Assembly (NCBI RefSeq): GCF_001548375.1
Contig: NZ_AP017295.1
Coordinates: 310,001 to 374,000 of the forward strand
Reading direction: 5' to 3'
From: Nostoc sp. NIES-3756
GTDB taxonomy: Bacteria; Cyanobacteriota; Cyanobacteriia; Cyanobacteriales; Nostocaceae
Length of the DNA: 64,000 bases
Below the pieces are notes generated by a model that was not told the origin of the DNA, did no database searches, and saw only the letters and a list, made by a program, of their open reading frames with translations. Both the position numbers and the translations under genes were made by a program. Below are positions 17,997 through 27,723 of this stretch, one piece after another (positions within the stretch are counted from its first letter, which is position 1; each line of letters begins with the position of its first letter).

Positions 17997-19259
17997 GTGA
18001 ACATCGATACTCTACTTCTCCCCTTCCACCATTTTGGCGTTAATCTTGGACTTTCGCGCATTGTCAAATTGTTAGATAATCTTGGCAATCCGCATGAACG
18101 AGTTCCTGTAATTCACGTTGCTGGTACAAATGGTAAAGGTTCTGTTTGTGCTTATCTATCCTCGATATTAACTGAGGCTGGTTATCGTACAGGGCGGTAT
18201 ACTTCCCCTCATCTAGTTGATTGGACAGAACGTATTTGCGTCAATGAAGAGCAAATTTCTCATGAGAACTTTTGTAAATTATTATTAACAGTTCAAGCAG
18301 CTATTAGCCTTGATGATGAGTATCCGACTCAATTTGAGGTAATTACAGCCACAGCTTGGTTATATTTTGCCCAGCAACAAGTAGATGTCGCGGTGATAGA
18401 AGTAGGATTGGGTGGACGGTTGGATGCTACTAATGTTATTTGTGATCCTCTGGTGACGGTGATCACTTCCATTAGTCGTGAACATTGGCAACAATTGGGG
18501 CCGACTGTTGCTGATATTGCTGGGGAAAAAGCCGGGATTCTTAAAAGTGGGTGTCCGGCTGTGGTTGGGAAACTACCGCCAGATGCAGAACAAGTAGTGC
18601 GATCGCGCGCTCAAGAATTACAATGTCCGTTAATTCTGCCTCGACCTTCTCATCAAATCTCTGACAAATTAGTACAATATCAAAGTATTTTCCAATTAGA
18701 AACTATTAAATACCCTCTACCTTTGCAGGGGCAAATTCAACTAACTAATTCCGCTTTAGCATTAGCAACTGTAGAAGTTTTGCAACAAAAAGGTTGGCAG
18801 ATTTCCCAAGAAGAAATTGTTAACGGTATGGCAAAAACTAAATGGCCTGGGCGAATGCAATGGATTAGTTGGAAACAGCATAAATTGTTAATTGATGGCG
18901 CTCATAATCCTGCTTCTGCTCAGGTTCTACGAGATTATGTTGATACGTTAAGTACTCAATCAGTAACTTGGGTTATGGGTATGTTGGCTACTAAAGACCA
19001 TGCAGATATTTTGCAAGCATTATTAAAATCAAATGACCAACTATATTTAGTACCAGTACCAGATAACAATTCAGCTGATACAGAGTATTTAGCCAAGTTA
19101 GCTAAAGATATTTGCCCACAATTAAGCCTTTGTCGAACTTCCACTGATTTACCATTAGCTTTAGAAGCAGCATTTAATTCAACAGATAATTTAGTAGTTT
19201 TATGTGGTTCCTTGTATTTAATTGGTCACTTTTTAGGAACTTACAACAAAGACGTTTAA
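17997..19259 (+). CDS. folC: Bifunctional folylpolyglutamate/dihydrofolate synthase
   Basis: Adds glutamate to dihydropteroate and then to tetrahydrofolates, using ATP. The 420-residue Mur-ligase-like protein shows the P-loop HVAGTNGKGSVCAYL (about 41-55) and RTGRYTSPHL. Other family blocks are EVGLGGRLDATNV, SREHWQQLG with AGEKAGI, and LIDGAHNPASAQVL in the C-terminal domain. Translation appears to start at a GTG with no visible Shine-Dalgarno sequence, behind a pyrimidine-rich repeat tract. The 3' end overlaps the convergent deacetylase gene by 27 bases, which is unusual for this window. Confidence 0.93.
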   Translation: MNIDTLLLPFHHFGVNLGLSRIVKLLDNLGNPHERVPVIHVAGTNGKGSVCAYLSSILTEAGYRTGRYTSPHLVDWTERICVNEEQISHENFCKLLLTVQAAISLDDEYPTQFEVITATAWLYFAQQQVDVAVIEVGLGGRLDATNVICDPLVTVITSISREHWQQLGPTVADIAGEKAGILKSGCPAVVGKLPPDAEQVVRSRAQELQCPLILPRPSHQISDKLVQYQSIFQLETIKYPLPLQGQIQLTNSALALATVEVLQQKGWQISQEEIVNGMAKTKWPGRMQWISWKQHKLLIDGAHNPASAQVLRDYVDTLSTQSVTWVMGMLATKDHADILQALLKSNDQLYLVPVPDNNSADTEYLAKLAKDICPQLSLCRTSTDLPLALEAAFNSTDNLVVLCGSLYLIGHFLGTYNKDV

Positions 19260-20159
19260 ACACTGCTTGACTGTCTCCATCACAGATTGAACAAGACTGT
19301 CTAATTCATAACCGCCTTCTAAACCAAAAAGAACTCGTGGTGTAATCTTGAGGCAATAATCAGTCAATATGGCGTAATCTTGAGGCTGTAAATTTATTTT
19401 AGAAAGTAAATCAGCTTGGTTAGCATCATATCCGGCGCTAACAATTAATATATCTGGCTGGAAATTCTGGAAAAAAGGTAATACCTTTTGCTCAAATAAC
19501 TGACAGTAATCTTGTATTATGCTGCCTGGAGCAATAGGAAGATTCAATACGTTGTTAAATTTGCCATGTTCGTCAGATTTTCCTGTGTGTGGATAACCTG
19601 GTGATTGATGAATTGAACAAAAAGCAATGTTGGAAGTATTTTCAACTGCTGCTTGGGTTCCGTTACCATGATGTACGTCCCAATCTAAAATTCCCACTCG
19701 CTTGATTTGTCCTGTTGCCAAAGCGTAAAAGGCTGCAATCGCAGGATTACAGAAAATACAAAATCCCATCCCTTCATCTTTAAGTGCATGATGTCCTGGG
19801 GGTCTAGCTAAAACAAAGCTTGGTCTTCCCGCTTGCCAAACATTATCAACCCCATCTAACCAAGCATTCACAGCAAGGCAGGCAACCTCAAAGCTTTGGG
19901 GAGAAATCTGTGTTGACTCAAAACAACCCCAGCCTCTAGCAGAATAGGCTCGAACTGACTCAATATATTTGGTGGAATGAACTCGTTCAATCTCTGCAAT
20001 TACATTTCTAAAAATAGAAGGATTTAACCATTGAATTTGGTCTGCTAGTGTCGAACTTCTTAAGCTATCCACAATTGTAGTCAATCGTTCTGGTTGCTCA
20101 GGGTGCATATACCCTGTTTCATGTTGAAGAAATTTTTCTGAATAGATGATGGATATCAT
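19233..20159 (-). CDS. Histone deacetylase/acetylpolyamine amidohydrolase family protein
   Basis: A zinc-dependent deacetylase of the arginase-deacetylase fold. Motifs are HPEQPERLTTIV near the N-terminus, RPPGHHALKDEGMGFC (the His-His dyad), the zinc-binding GILDWDVHHGNGTQ, the Asp in SAGYDANQAD, and the Gly-rich FGLEGGYEL end. The bacterial substrates may be acetylated lysine or polyamines. From the ATG at 20159 it has 308 residues beginning MISIIYSEKFLQHETGY, aligning with the family N-terminus; in-frame starts at 20210 and 20255 are possible. A degraded paralogue lies immediately upstream on the other strand. Confidence 0.9.
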   Translation of the reverse strand: MISIIYSEKFLQHETGYMHPEQPERLTTIVDSLRSSTLADQIQWLNPSIFRNVIAEIERVHSTKYIESVRAYSARGWGCFESTQISPQSFEVACLAVNAWLDGVDNVWQAGRPSFVLARPPGHHALKDEGMGFCIFCNPAIAAFYALATGQIKRVGILDWDVHHGNGTQAAVENTSNIAFCSIHQSPGYPHTGKSDEHGKFNNVLNLPIAPGSIIQDYCQLFEQKVLPFFQNFQPDILIVSAGYDANQADLLSKINLQPQDYAILTDYCLKITPRVLFGLEGGYELDSLVQSVMETVKQCLNVFVVSS

Positions 20160-20486
20160 TGAGTGTGCAAACTTATTATCAATTCCGGTGTTAATTTGGG
20201 TAAATGTCATAGAACCAGAACTATTCAGTAATGGTTTCAATGTTAGAGTTCCCAAGCAGGAACGTTTTCTAACAGTTATTTAACCAATCGTTTTTATTTT
20301 GTAGTAATCGGCTCTAGCCCTGATTTTGAGGACTTTAGTCCTCACTACAAACTAGAAAGAATAGACCAGATACGTGAGTTCTGATTACTTAAAAACAACT
20401 CTTGTTAAATAGGAGTTGACCAAACTTTCTTGATTGCCCTTTGGTTATTAATTGGTTATAAAGGGAGCAGTTAAATATCATCTATT

Positions 20487-20851
20487 ATGATTACTGTCAT
20501 ATATAGCGATAAGTTTTTACTTTATGACACTGGTAAAAATCATCCAGAACGTCCAGAAAGATTATTGGCGATTGTTACTGCTTTGAATATTAGTCTCACT
20601 TCCAAGAAAAAATCATCTCTTTTCTTAGCAATTTCCAACCAGATTTATTAATAACTAGTGCTAGTTATGACGTGAATGAAGCTGATTCGCTAGGTTGGGT
20701 AAATTTACAACCTCAAGATTACAGTGTCTTGACAAGATTGTGTCTAAAAGTTACTCGCAAAATTGTTTTTGGTTTAGAAGGTGGTTATGAATTGAATAGT
20801 TTATCTCAATCGATAGTCTCTACTATTGAGGCTTGTATCATTTCTGCATAA
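20487..20851 (+). pseudogene. Remnant of a second histone deacetylase-family gene
   Basis: The frame from ATG 20487 reads MITVIYSDKFLLYDTGKNHP, then ERPERLLAIVTALN, clearly homologous to the N-terminus of the neighbouring intact protein. It then runs out of homology and stops (about 20640). From about 20622, in another frame, the C-terminal part continues: FLSNFQPDLLITSASYDVNE, then LQPQDYSVLTRLCLKVT and FGLEGGYELNSLSQS, ending TAA 20851. The whole centre is missing, including the HHA and DWDVHHGNG zinc motifs (about 200 residues), with a frame change at the junction. It cannot encode an active enzyme. Confidence 0.88.
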
Positions 20852-20868
20852 AAATTATCCAAAAAATA

Positions 20869-21603
20869 ATGCAATCTCTAGATTTTTCTGCCTATCGTAA
20901 TATCGTTGTTCTTACAGGGGCTGGGGTATCTGCGGCTTCTGGGATTCAACCGTTTCGCGGTCAAGGTGGCTTGTGGAAAGACATTAATCCTTTTGTGGTT
21001 GCAGATGTTTCGGTTCTTGAAACTAATCCCTTATCCATCTGGCAACTGTTTGGAAAGCTAAGGACTCAATTAGAAACTGCCCAACCCAACGCGGCTCATC
21101 TAACACTAGCTAAATTGGAAGCGCAGTTGTCTGCAAGTCAAAAATTCACCTTAATTACTCAAAATATTGATGGATTGCATCAACGCGCAGGTAGCCTTAA
21201 TGTGATTGAGCTGCATGGTAATGTTAACTATACACGATGTAGTAATCACACTTGTAGCTTGACATCTTATTTAGACAAATATTCCCATCAAGAACTGCTG
21301 CCTATTTGTCAACTTTGTAATTCTCCATTACGTTTAGACATTGTGCTATTTGGTGAGCAAATACCAGTTAAACAAGAATGGCTTGTCAAGCAAAGTTTAC
21401 GAGATTGTGACCTTTTTATTGCAATAGGTACATCAGGAACTGTCTGGCCTGCTGCTAACTTTGTACGTTCGGCACATTATGTAGGTGCTAGAACTATATT
21501 CATCAATCTGGAGCCGATGAAACCTCAGAATCCTTACTTTCAAGAGGAGTATTTAGGCCTTGCTGAAGAACTTTTGCCTTTATTGTTTAATTATGAGTAC
21601 TAA
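20869..21603 (+). CDS. Sir2-family NAD-dependent protein deacylase
   Basis: A sirtuin that removes acyl groups from lysine using NAD. Residues 10-30 carry the NAD-binding VLTGAGVSAASGIQPFRG. TQNIDGLHQRAG and catalytic His116 in IELHGNV follow. A zinc module with two Cys pairs (RCSNHTC, ICQLC) comes next, then VLFGEQIP, IAIGTSGTVWPA and NLEP. The ATG at 20869 gives 244 residues, a normal sirtuin length, and leaves the TTG at 20833 unused. Its start is only 17 bases after the end of the deacetylase pseudogene, so the region once held two deacetylase-type genes in a row. Confidence 0.92.
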   Translation: MQSLDFSAYRNIVVLTGAGVSAASGIQPFRGQGGLWKDINPFVVADVSVLETNPLSIWQLFGKLRTQLETAQPNAAHLTLAKLEAQLSASQKFTLITQNIDGLHQRAGSLNVIELHGNVNYTRCSNHTCSLTSYLDKYSHQELLPICQLCNSPLRLDIVLFGEQIPVKQEWLVKQSLRDCDLFIAIGTSGTVWPAANFVRSAHYVGARTIFINLEPMKPQNPYFQEEYLGLAEELLPLLFNYEY

Positions 21604-21618
21604 AGTCCTTACTACATA

Positions 21619-21650
21619 CAAAAAGCGCTCCTCCAAATGGAGAGAGCGCT
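21619..21650 (-). terminator. Intrinsic terminator of psbA
   Basis: The inverted repeat AGCGCTC (21624-21630) / GAGCGCT (21644-21650) has an inner ctcc/ggag stem and is followed on the minus strand by TTTTT. It lies 27 bases after the psbA stop and may also stop transcripts from the sirtuin gene. Confidence 0.8.
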
Positions 21651-21676
21651 AAGATATGCAAGTTAAAAATTGAAGA

Positions 21677-22759
21677 TTAACCGTGGATAGCAGGAGCGGT
21701 TAAAGCAACAGGAGTAACTTCGCTAGCAGCTAAATCTAAGGGGAAGTTGTGAGCGTTACGCTCGTGCATGACTTCCATACCCAAGTTAGCGCGGTTGATG
21801 ATGTCAGCCCAGGTATTGATCACACGACCTTGTGAGTCGATGATGGACTGGTTGAAGTTGAAACCGTTGAGGTTGAACGCCATTGTGCTGATACCCAACG
21901 CGGTAAACCAGATACCAACAACGGGCCATGCAGCTAGAAAGAAGTGCAATTGGCGGCTGTTGTTGAAAGAAGCGTATTGGAAGATCAAGCGTCCGAAGTA
22001 ACCGTGTGCTGCAACGATGTTGTATGTTTCTTCTTCTTGTCCGAATTTGTAACCGTAGTTTTGTGATTCGGTTTCAGTTGTTTCACGAACCAAGGAAGAA
22101 GTTACCAAACTTCCGTGCATTGCAGAGAACAAGCTACCACCGAATACACCAGCCACACCTAACATGTGGAAGGGGTGCATGAGGATGTTGTGTTCTGCTT
22201 GGAACACGATCATGAAGTTGAATGTACCAGAAATACCCAAGGGCATTCCATCTGAGAAGGAACCTTGTCCGATGGGGTAGATCAAGAATACTGCTGCTGC
22301 TGATGCTAGCGGTGCAGAGTATGCTACGCAGATCCAAGGACGCATACCTAAGCGGTAGGATAATTCCCACTGGCGACCTAAGTAGCAAGCACATCCGATG
22401 AGGAAGTGGAATACTACCAATTGGTAAGGGCCACCGTTGTACAACCACTCATCTAAGGATGCTGCTTCCCATATTGGGTAGAAGTGTAAACCAATTGCGT
22501 TGGAGGATGGAACAACTGCACCTGAGATGATGTTGTTTCCGTAGATCAAGGAACCTGCTACGGGTTCACGGATACCATCAATGTCTACGGGGGGTGCGGC
22601 GATGAAGGCAATGATGAAGCAGGTGGTAGCGGCTAGCAAGGTAGGAATCATCAATACACCAAACCAACCTACATAAATGCGGTTTTCGGTGCTGGTGATC
22701 CAGTTGCAGAACCGTTCCCATACGTTTGCGCCTTGGCGCTGTTGTAAGGTTGTGGTCAT
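21677..22759 (-). CDS. psbA: Photosystem II D1 protein (Gln130 form)
   Basis: The D1 reaction-centre subunit, carrying ligands for P680, pheophytin, QB and the Mn4CaO5 cluster. It has 360 residues from the ATG at 22759 ([20 protein letters not shown]); an in-frame start at 22795 adds 12 residues not found in D1. Asp170 lies in the [20 protein letters not shown] lumenal/Mn region series. The C-terminus LDLA is followed by a 16-residue extension removed by CtpA after Ala344. Residue 130 is Gln ([14 protein letters not shown]). In cyanobacteria this marks the D1:1 type, as opposed to Glu130 in the high-light D1:2 type. Monocistronic, with its own promoter and terminator. Confidence 0.97.
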   Translation of the reverse strand: MTTTLQQRQGANVWERFCNWITSTENRIYVGWFGVLMIPTLLAATTCFIIAFIAAPPVDIDGIREPVAGSLIYGNNIISGAVVPSSNAIGLHFYPIWEAASLDEWLYNGGPYQLVVFHFLIGCACYLGRQWELSYRLGMRPWICVAYSAPLASAAAVFLIYPIGQGSFSDGMPLGISGTFNFMIVFQAEHNILMHPFHMLGVAGVFGGSLFSAMHGSLVTSSLVRETTETESQNYGYKFGQEEETYNIVAAHGYFGRLIFQYASFNNSRQLHFFLAAWPVVGIWFTALGISTMAFNLNGFNFNQSIIDSQGRVINTWADIINRANLGMEVMHERNAHNFPLDLAASEVTPVALTAPAIHG

Positions 22760-22810
22760 CTTTTTATGATTGCTTTGGATTAATGAATCAAGCACTTTAA
22801 GTATGTGCTT

Positions 22811-22816
22811 GTTATA
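22811..22816 (-). promoter_or_regulatory. Possible -10 element of psbA
   Basis: Read leftward, TATAAC lies about 50 bases before the psbA start codon, in an AT-rich leader. The sequence 17-18 bases upstream (TGCGTA) is a poor -35. Placement is by inspection only. Confidence 0.3.
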
Positions 22817-22944
22817 TAAGCTTTACATGATTTTACGCACTTTCACAATTCAAATAAATTATTAATTAAGTATTTATAATCAAATTTATTTATTTATCTT
22901 ATGTCTCTGTGGTTACAAAATTAAGGCGCAGAGACACACAGCTT

Positions 22945-24444
22945 TTAAAAATCAAAGTAAATGTAAGGAAGACTGCCTTCAGGCGCAAACAACCAAACAG
23001 CATAGAGACATAGAGGGACAAAGACAAGCTTGATAGGCCAGTTGAACTCTAGTTTTAGCCTTCCTTTGAAGACATATGTGATACCCATAAGGGCAACTAT
23101 TGAGAATAGGATGGCAGAAACTTGAGATTGGCTAGTATTCAAAGCTTCTACGTAGACTTTTTGAGCAAATTGAGCATCTGCATTATGACCCAACAGATGC
23201 TGAACGACTAAGGAAGATTCTTGCAAGTTAGGCAAACGGAACCAAATCCAAGAAGTAAAAACCATGACTTGGGTTAATAGCCAAGCTACAACTACCCCTA
23301 AAGGATTTTCCCAAAAGAGTGCTAATTTTTCATAGCGATCGCTCATCACATCTGTTAAGCGATGAACTACCAAAGCTAAACCGTGATACACGCCCCAAAC
23401 CACGAAACCCCAAGCTGAACCATGCCAAATTCCGGCAATTAACATGACAAGAAACAAATTCCAGCAAGTGCGAGTTAAGCCTTGACGAGAACCACCCAAG
23501 GGAAAGTAGACATAATTACGCAACCAATCTCCTAAAGTTATGTGCCAACGCCGCCAAAATTCGGCAATGCTAGTAGTGAAATAGGGAAAGTCAAAGTTTT
23601 CTGGTAGTACTAAACCAAATAGCAAAGCAGTCCCACGAGCGATATCTACATAGCCATTAAAATCTAGATACAACTGTAAGCCGTAAGCGAATGTAGCCAA
23701 CCACAAATCACTACTACCAGCACGTTGTAAATTACCAAAACATAAGTCAACAAAGATTCCTAAGCGGTCTGCCAAAATACCTTTTTTTACCGCACCTCTA
23801 GCAATTAACCATAATGCTTCTGAGATTGTATCAGCAGTAGGGAATTGTAATGCGTTAAATTGATTTGCTAGGCTGTGATAGCGTGTGATTGGGCCGGAAA
23901 TTAATTTAGCAAAAAATAGTTTATAAGTAGCAAATTGTAGAAAATTATTGGTTGCAGGCGCACCACGATACACATCTATTAAGTAAGCAATACATTCAAA
24001 AGTAAAAAAGGAAATACCTAAAGGTGCTATAATTTTCCAAGAGTATTCTGACGAGCTAAAAGTTGAATTAAAAGTTAATTCTAAAAAACTATTAATATAC
24101 TTAAATCCTAGCAGCAGCAAAACATTTAAAAATATACCAAGCCATAATATATTTAACCTGCGTCGGTTCCAATCTATTTGAGCAAATTGCCATTCCTCAT
24201 TAGACATTTGCCAGTTAAGATTATGTTGTCCTGGGGCAGTATTTTTACCAATTTCTCGACCTAAGCGGAAGTTAATAAATGTGAGTGCTAATAACAGTGG
24301 AATGTATGGAACGCTTAAAGATGCGTAAAATACTAAACTGGCAATTAATAACGTCCACAGTCGTAGTTGCTGACGACCGACAGACCAATAAATACCTAAC
24401 GCACTCAACAGAAAAAGAGCATAAAGAATAGATATAAAATTCAT
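22945..24444 (-). CDS. MBOAT-family membrane O-acyltransferase (AlgI-like)
   Basis: A 499-residue integral membrane protein with about ten hydrophobic segments. The MBOAT core is visible: FWRRWHITLGDWLRNYVYFPLGGSR, then IAGIWHGSAWGFVVWGVYHG with the catalytic-type His. AlgI-like proteins move acyl groups across the membrane to polysaccharides such as alginate or cellulose, working with an SGNH partner. That partner is very likely the DUF1574/SGNH protein encoded 82 bases upstream on the same strand. The pair therefore looks like a two-component system for acetylating a surface glycan; which glycan is unknown. Confidence 0.9.
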   Translation of the reverse strand: MNFISILYALFLLSALGIYWSVGRQQLRLWTLLIASLVFYASLSVPYIPLLLALTFINFRLGREIGKNTAPGQHNLNWQMSNEEWQFAQIDWNRRRLNILWLGIFLNVLLLLGFKYINSFLELTFNSTFSSSEYSWKIIAPLGISFFTFECIAYLIDVYRGAPATNNFLQFATYKLFFAKLISGPITRYHSLANQFNALQFPTADTISEALWLIARGAVKKGILADRLGIFVDLCFGNLQRAGSSDLWLATFAYGLQLYLDFNGYVDIARGTALLFGLVLPENFDFPYFTTSIAEFWRRWHITLGDWLRNYVYFPLGGSRQGLTRTCWNLFLVMLIAGIWHGSAWGFVVWGVYHGLALVVHRLTDVMSDRYEKLALFWENPLGVVVAWLLTQVMVFTSWIWFRLPNLQESSLVVQHLLGHNADAQFAQKVYVEALNTSQSQVSAILFSIVALMGITYVFKGRLKLEFNWPIKLVFVPLCLYAVWLFAPEGSLPYIYFDF

Positions 24445-24449
24445 AGTTT

Positions 24450-24496
24450 AGTTATTAGTCATTTGTCATTAGTCAACAGTCCATAGTCCATAGTTA
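24450..24496. repeat. STRR array (TTAGTCA type)
   Basis: Degenerate TTAGTCA and CATAGTC heptamers fill the gap between the DUF1574 gene and the MBOAT gene. A pyrimidine-rich tract follows (24500-24530). Confidence 0.75.
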
Positions 24497-24525
24497 TTTT
24501 TCCTTCTCCCTCATTTCCCCCATTT

Positions 24526-27507
24526 CTACTTAGTTGGCCAGGAAATCATCGGGTCGGTAGCTAGTTTCTTCGAGACTTCGTAAGCACCAAAACGATTAAG
24601 GTGGCTGGGATCGGAGAAATAATCATTGGCTTTTGGCCAGAGTTCGCTTAAATCGCGATAAATAAAGTTAGGATTGGTGGCTAAACCTAACATATATTGC
24701 TGAAAATCCTGCTCGTATTTTTTGCGTACTGGGTCTAAATATTCTGCTGTCAGAGGCATATTGACAAAGACTAAGGAAATATTTTGCGATTGGGTAAATT
24801 GCAAAACATCGCGGAAGGCTGCGTCTTGTATACCTCCTACTTGGAAGTCTTTATAATCGTTATCATAATTGCCTGTTACTTTGGGGTGTTTTTGATAGTA
24901 TCTGGCAGGATTGAAGCGCACAGATAAAGCGAGGAAGCCATCAAAATCAACAGCTTGTAAATTACTACTGTCGTCGTTATTATCTGTTGTCGATGTTATG
25001 AGCGATTCAGGTTTTGGCTTTTCAATAAATAGTGAAGCTATTTTATTTTGCAATAAAGCTTGCACTTGCTCCCGGTTTTGATAGGTGGGAGAAATAGCCG
25101 CTAAACCTTGATTTAACCAAGAATTGATAGCTTGATAACTATTCATTTCTGGCTTGGGTTTTTCTTTGACTTCTTCAGCAGGTTTTTCTGGTGTTTTTGC
25201 TTCTACACTGTTAGGGTTTGTCTGGGCTTGCTGGAGAATTTGTTGATAGCCTGGAGAATTGGCGATCGCTCTAAATGTTAAGTCGTCCCGTCCACTATTA
25301 AAAGCGCGGGAACCATCAGCCCAAATAATTACTTTTGGTAGTTCTGATGGTTGCAAGACTTGGCGAATCACAAAGTCTACAACCTGAGCAGTTGCACCAT
25401 TAATGCCAAAGTTAAATACATCAACGTTAGGATAACCTTGCAGCGCCAAAGCTTTAGACAAAGCCATTGGATCAACTCCCCTCAAGGCGCGAGAAGAACC
25501 GATAATTAACACATCCGCAGGTTTGCCGTTTTTGGCGATGCGTTGTCTATATAACACCAGTTGTTCGTCTAATTGTCTGACGTTAAAACTAGGCATTTGC
25601 GATCGCGCTGCTAATAAAATAGCGGCGGCTGTGGCTTTTTCTCTCAGTGGTGCGGCTGTTAAGCTTTTGGGTTTATCTTCTTGCGTGAAGCCAGAAGCGT
25701 TGAATGCACTACCTTTAGACTGAGAACTGCTGGCAAAAAATGCCGTTCTCTGGTTTTGGTCATCCTGATATTGCCAAGATGAATCTTGTTCTACGGGTGA
25801 CGGCTGGGAGATACTAGCAACCTGTGTCTTACTTGGCATAGTACGAGTGACAATCACCCCTAAAACCCAATCAGTTTGCAGAGTCAGCAATAAACCAAGG
25901 GTTCCCCAAACTAAAGCAACTTTCACACCTTGAACATCGGTAGCTTGGTTAAATGGTTGTCCAGTTTCGGTAAATAGTTGGCTGTTGAGAAGCCATTTTT
26001 TCAGAGTAGTACTTGCGGTTGTGATCCAATCCTTCGCAACTTCCGAGACGAAGTTTTGTACTTCCTCTGTAGTCACATCAGAACGCAAAATTGGTTCGTC
26101 GTCCTCTTTAGTGACTAACTCATCGACGTATTCGCAAGTAGCAGCAAATTCTGGTGTGGCTTCAGGAACGAGGCGCTGGCGGTGGACTAAATCTACACCA
26201 TAATGCCAAAAGGGTTCTTTATTGCCAGCACGACGACCATAAACCCTGACTCCAGCAGTACCCGCCAAATTTAATTGGCGTAAAAATTGAATGACTCTAG
26301 GCGCTACTTGTTTACGGCTGGGACAAACGGGTGCATCACACATGATGTGGAGTAAATCGCCTTTGCGTAGCAACAGTACCCGTAAACCACCTGTTTTTAA
26401 GTGTCTATCTAAATCGGGGTTGAGTAGGCGTTCTAGTAAGAAAACTATTGCAGGTTCATCACCAGAGGTAGCCAAGTCAAAGGTAGGCGTAGCCAAAGCT
26501 GGATGTTCGCTGGCGGGTAACTTGAGCCAATCAATCCACTCTGGCTGCTGATCGTTGGGTTTTTGTCCGTAAACTGTAGCCCCCATAATACCTTGGGGGG
26601 CGATCGCTTCTAGTTGCGCTAGAATTTTCTCAACGCAGGTTATTTTATCTGGTACTGAGGAACCTTCAACACTGGGTTCACAAAAAATATGTAAGGTGGA
26701 CTCTTGTAGGGAAACTTGCACCTTTACTAGTAACTCGGATACTGCGGCTGTTAGTAAGCGGGCGATCGCTTGGACATCTCCCCACCGCGCCCATTCTTTC
26801 AGCATCACCTCTGGCGGTGTCAAGTCAATCCTCAACAGCCAGTCAGGGTTGGTTTCACCACTAACTTGTGAAGCAATCACAGCATCACGGTAGCCAGCCA
26901 ACTTCAACTGGCGCAATTTCTGGGCTACTGGTTCTGCTAGTAATGAAGGATCAGGACTATAAGCAGATTGGCAAAATATCCACAGCCGATTAAATACCTC
27001 AGAATTGCCATCGTTGGGCTGATGCTGCTTGACACTTACCTGCACCGCCACACCCATTGCACTTAGGGTTTCGCTTAAATAACGAGCGATGGCGTTAGCA
27101 TCTCCCCGCCGAGCCAAACTCTCATTTGATAGAATTAATGCCCCACCAGGAACTTTTTGCTCATTGGCTAACAGCGCTTGTTCCACTTGTTCCAAATGGC
27201 GTTCCAACTGGTTTAAGTGGACTTTGTGACACCACTGGGGGCGGTACTCCCCTCGTTTACGCCCGTAGACAAATACTTGGTATATTGAGGGTTGTTCTTT
27301 GCTGGTGAGGTCGTCTAAATTCGTTTGCTGTAGTGCATGAAGCAAATCAGAGAGAGTGCGCCAGCGTTGAGGACACTCTAAACCTTCACACAGAATATGA
27401 AGGTCATTTCCCCGTAACCGGACTTTCACCCCGAAAGTGTTTATCCCCGTTGCTTGGCTGACCCACTGCGACAAGGATTTTTGGCTATCTAGGAGTACTG
27501 TTTTCAT
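24526..27507 (-). CDS. Large DUF1574/SGNH-type protein with four N-terminal repeats
   Basis: 993 residues. The first 460 contain four diverged copies of a module of about 105-120 residues. Each has GD-x-x-AIAR-like helix starts, a strand with LHI(F/L/M)C and a closing VYG(R/Q)...P-x-W. One transmembrane helix follows (about 526-550). The C-terminal half resembles DUF1574, an SGNH/AlgJ-like fold: VLIIGSSRALRGVD (about 668-680) as the nucleophile block and YFSDPSHLNRFGAYEVS with a DxxH near the end. The membrane topology would put the repeats in the cytoplasm and the SGNH domain outside. It precedes the MBOAT gene and probably forms a glycan O-acylation unit with it. Confidence 0.8.
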   Translation of the reverse strand: MKTVLLDSQKSLSQWVSQATGINTFGVKVRLRGNDLHILCEGLECPQRWRTLSDLLHALQQTNLDDLTSKEQPSIYQVFVYGRKRGEYRPQWCHKVHLNQLERHLEQVEQALLANEQKVPGGALILSNESLARRGDANAIARYLSETLSAMGVAVQVSVKQHQPNDGNSEVFNRLWIFCQSAYSPDPSLLAEPVAQKLRQLKLAGYRDAVIASQVSGETNPDWLLRIDLTPPEVMLKEWARWGDVQAIARLLTAAVSELLVKVQVSLQESTLHIFCEPSVEGSSVPDKITCVEKILAQLEAIAPQGIMGATVYGQKPNDQQPEWIDWLKLPASEHPALATPTFDLATSGDEPAIVFLLERLLNPDLDRHLKTGGLRVLLLRKGDLLHIMCDAPVCPSRKQVAPRVIQFLRQLNLAGTAGVRVYGRRAGNKEPFWHYGVDLVHRQRLVPEATPEFAATCEYVDELVTKEDDEPILRSDVTTEEVQNFVSEVAKDWITTASTTLKKWLLNSQLFTETGQPFNQATDVQGVKVALVWGTLGLLLTLQTDWVLGVIVTRTMPSKTQVASISQPSPVEQDSSWQYQDDQNQRTAFFASSSQSKGSAFNASGFTQEDKPKSLTAAPLREKATAAAILLAARSQMPSFNVRQLDEQLVLYRQRIAKNGKPADVLIIGSSRALRGVDPMALSKALALQGYPNVDVFNFGINGATAQVVDFVIRQVLQPSELPKVIIWADGSRAFNSGRDDLTFRAIANSPGYQQILQQAQTNPNSVEAKTPEKPAEEVKEKPKPEMNSYQAINSWLNQGLAAISPTYQNREQVQALLQNKIASLFIEKPKPESLITSTTDNNDDSSNLQAVDFDGFLALSVRFNPARYYQKHPKVTGNYDNDYKDFQVGGIQDAAFRDVLQFTQSQNISLVFVNMPLTAEYLDPVRKKYEQDFQQYMLGLATNPNFIYRDLSELWPKANDYFSDPSHLNRFGAYEVSKKLATDPMISWPTK

Positions 27508-27723
27508 GGGCAGTTAACTTTACAGGATGTGAATGTTGGGGGGTAGTGCCTGCACTTGTAAACTAGAACCATAGGTTTATCACATTTTGCTGTTTTTTGT
27601 TAACAATTTCGTTACCTTTTTGGCTTGTTAAATGGGACAGAATAGTCCTGTACAGTTACAAGTCATACAGATTTTGCATTTTGCGTTTTATTCTACTCGC
27701 TGGCTAATAATTAAGGACAAACA

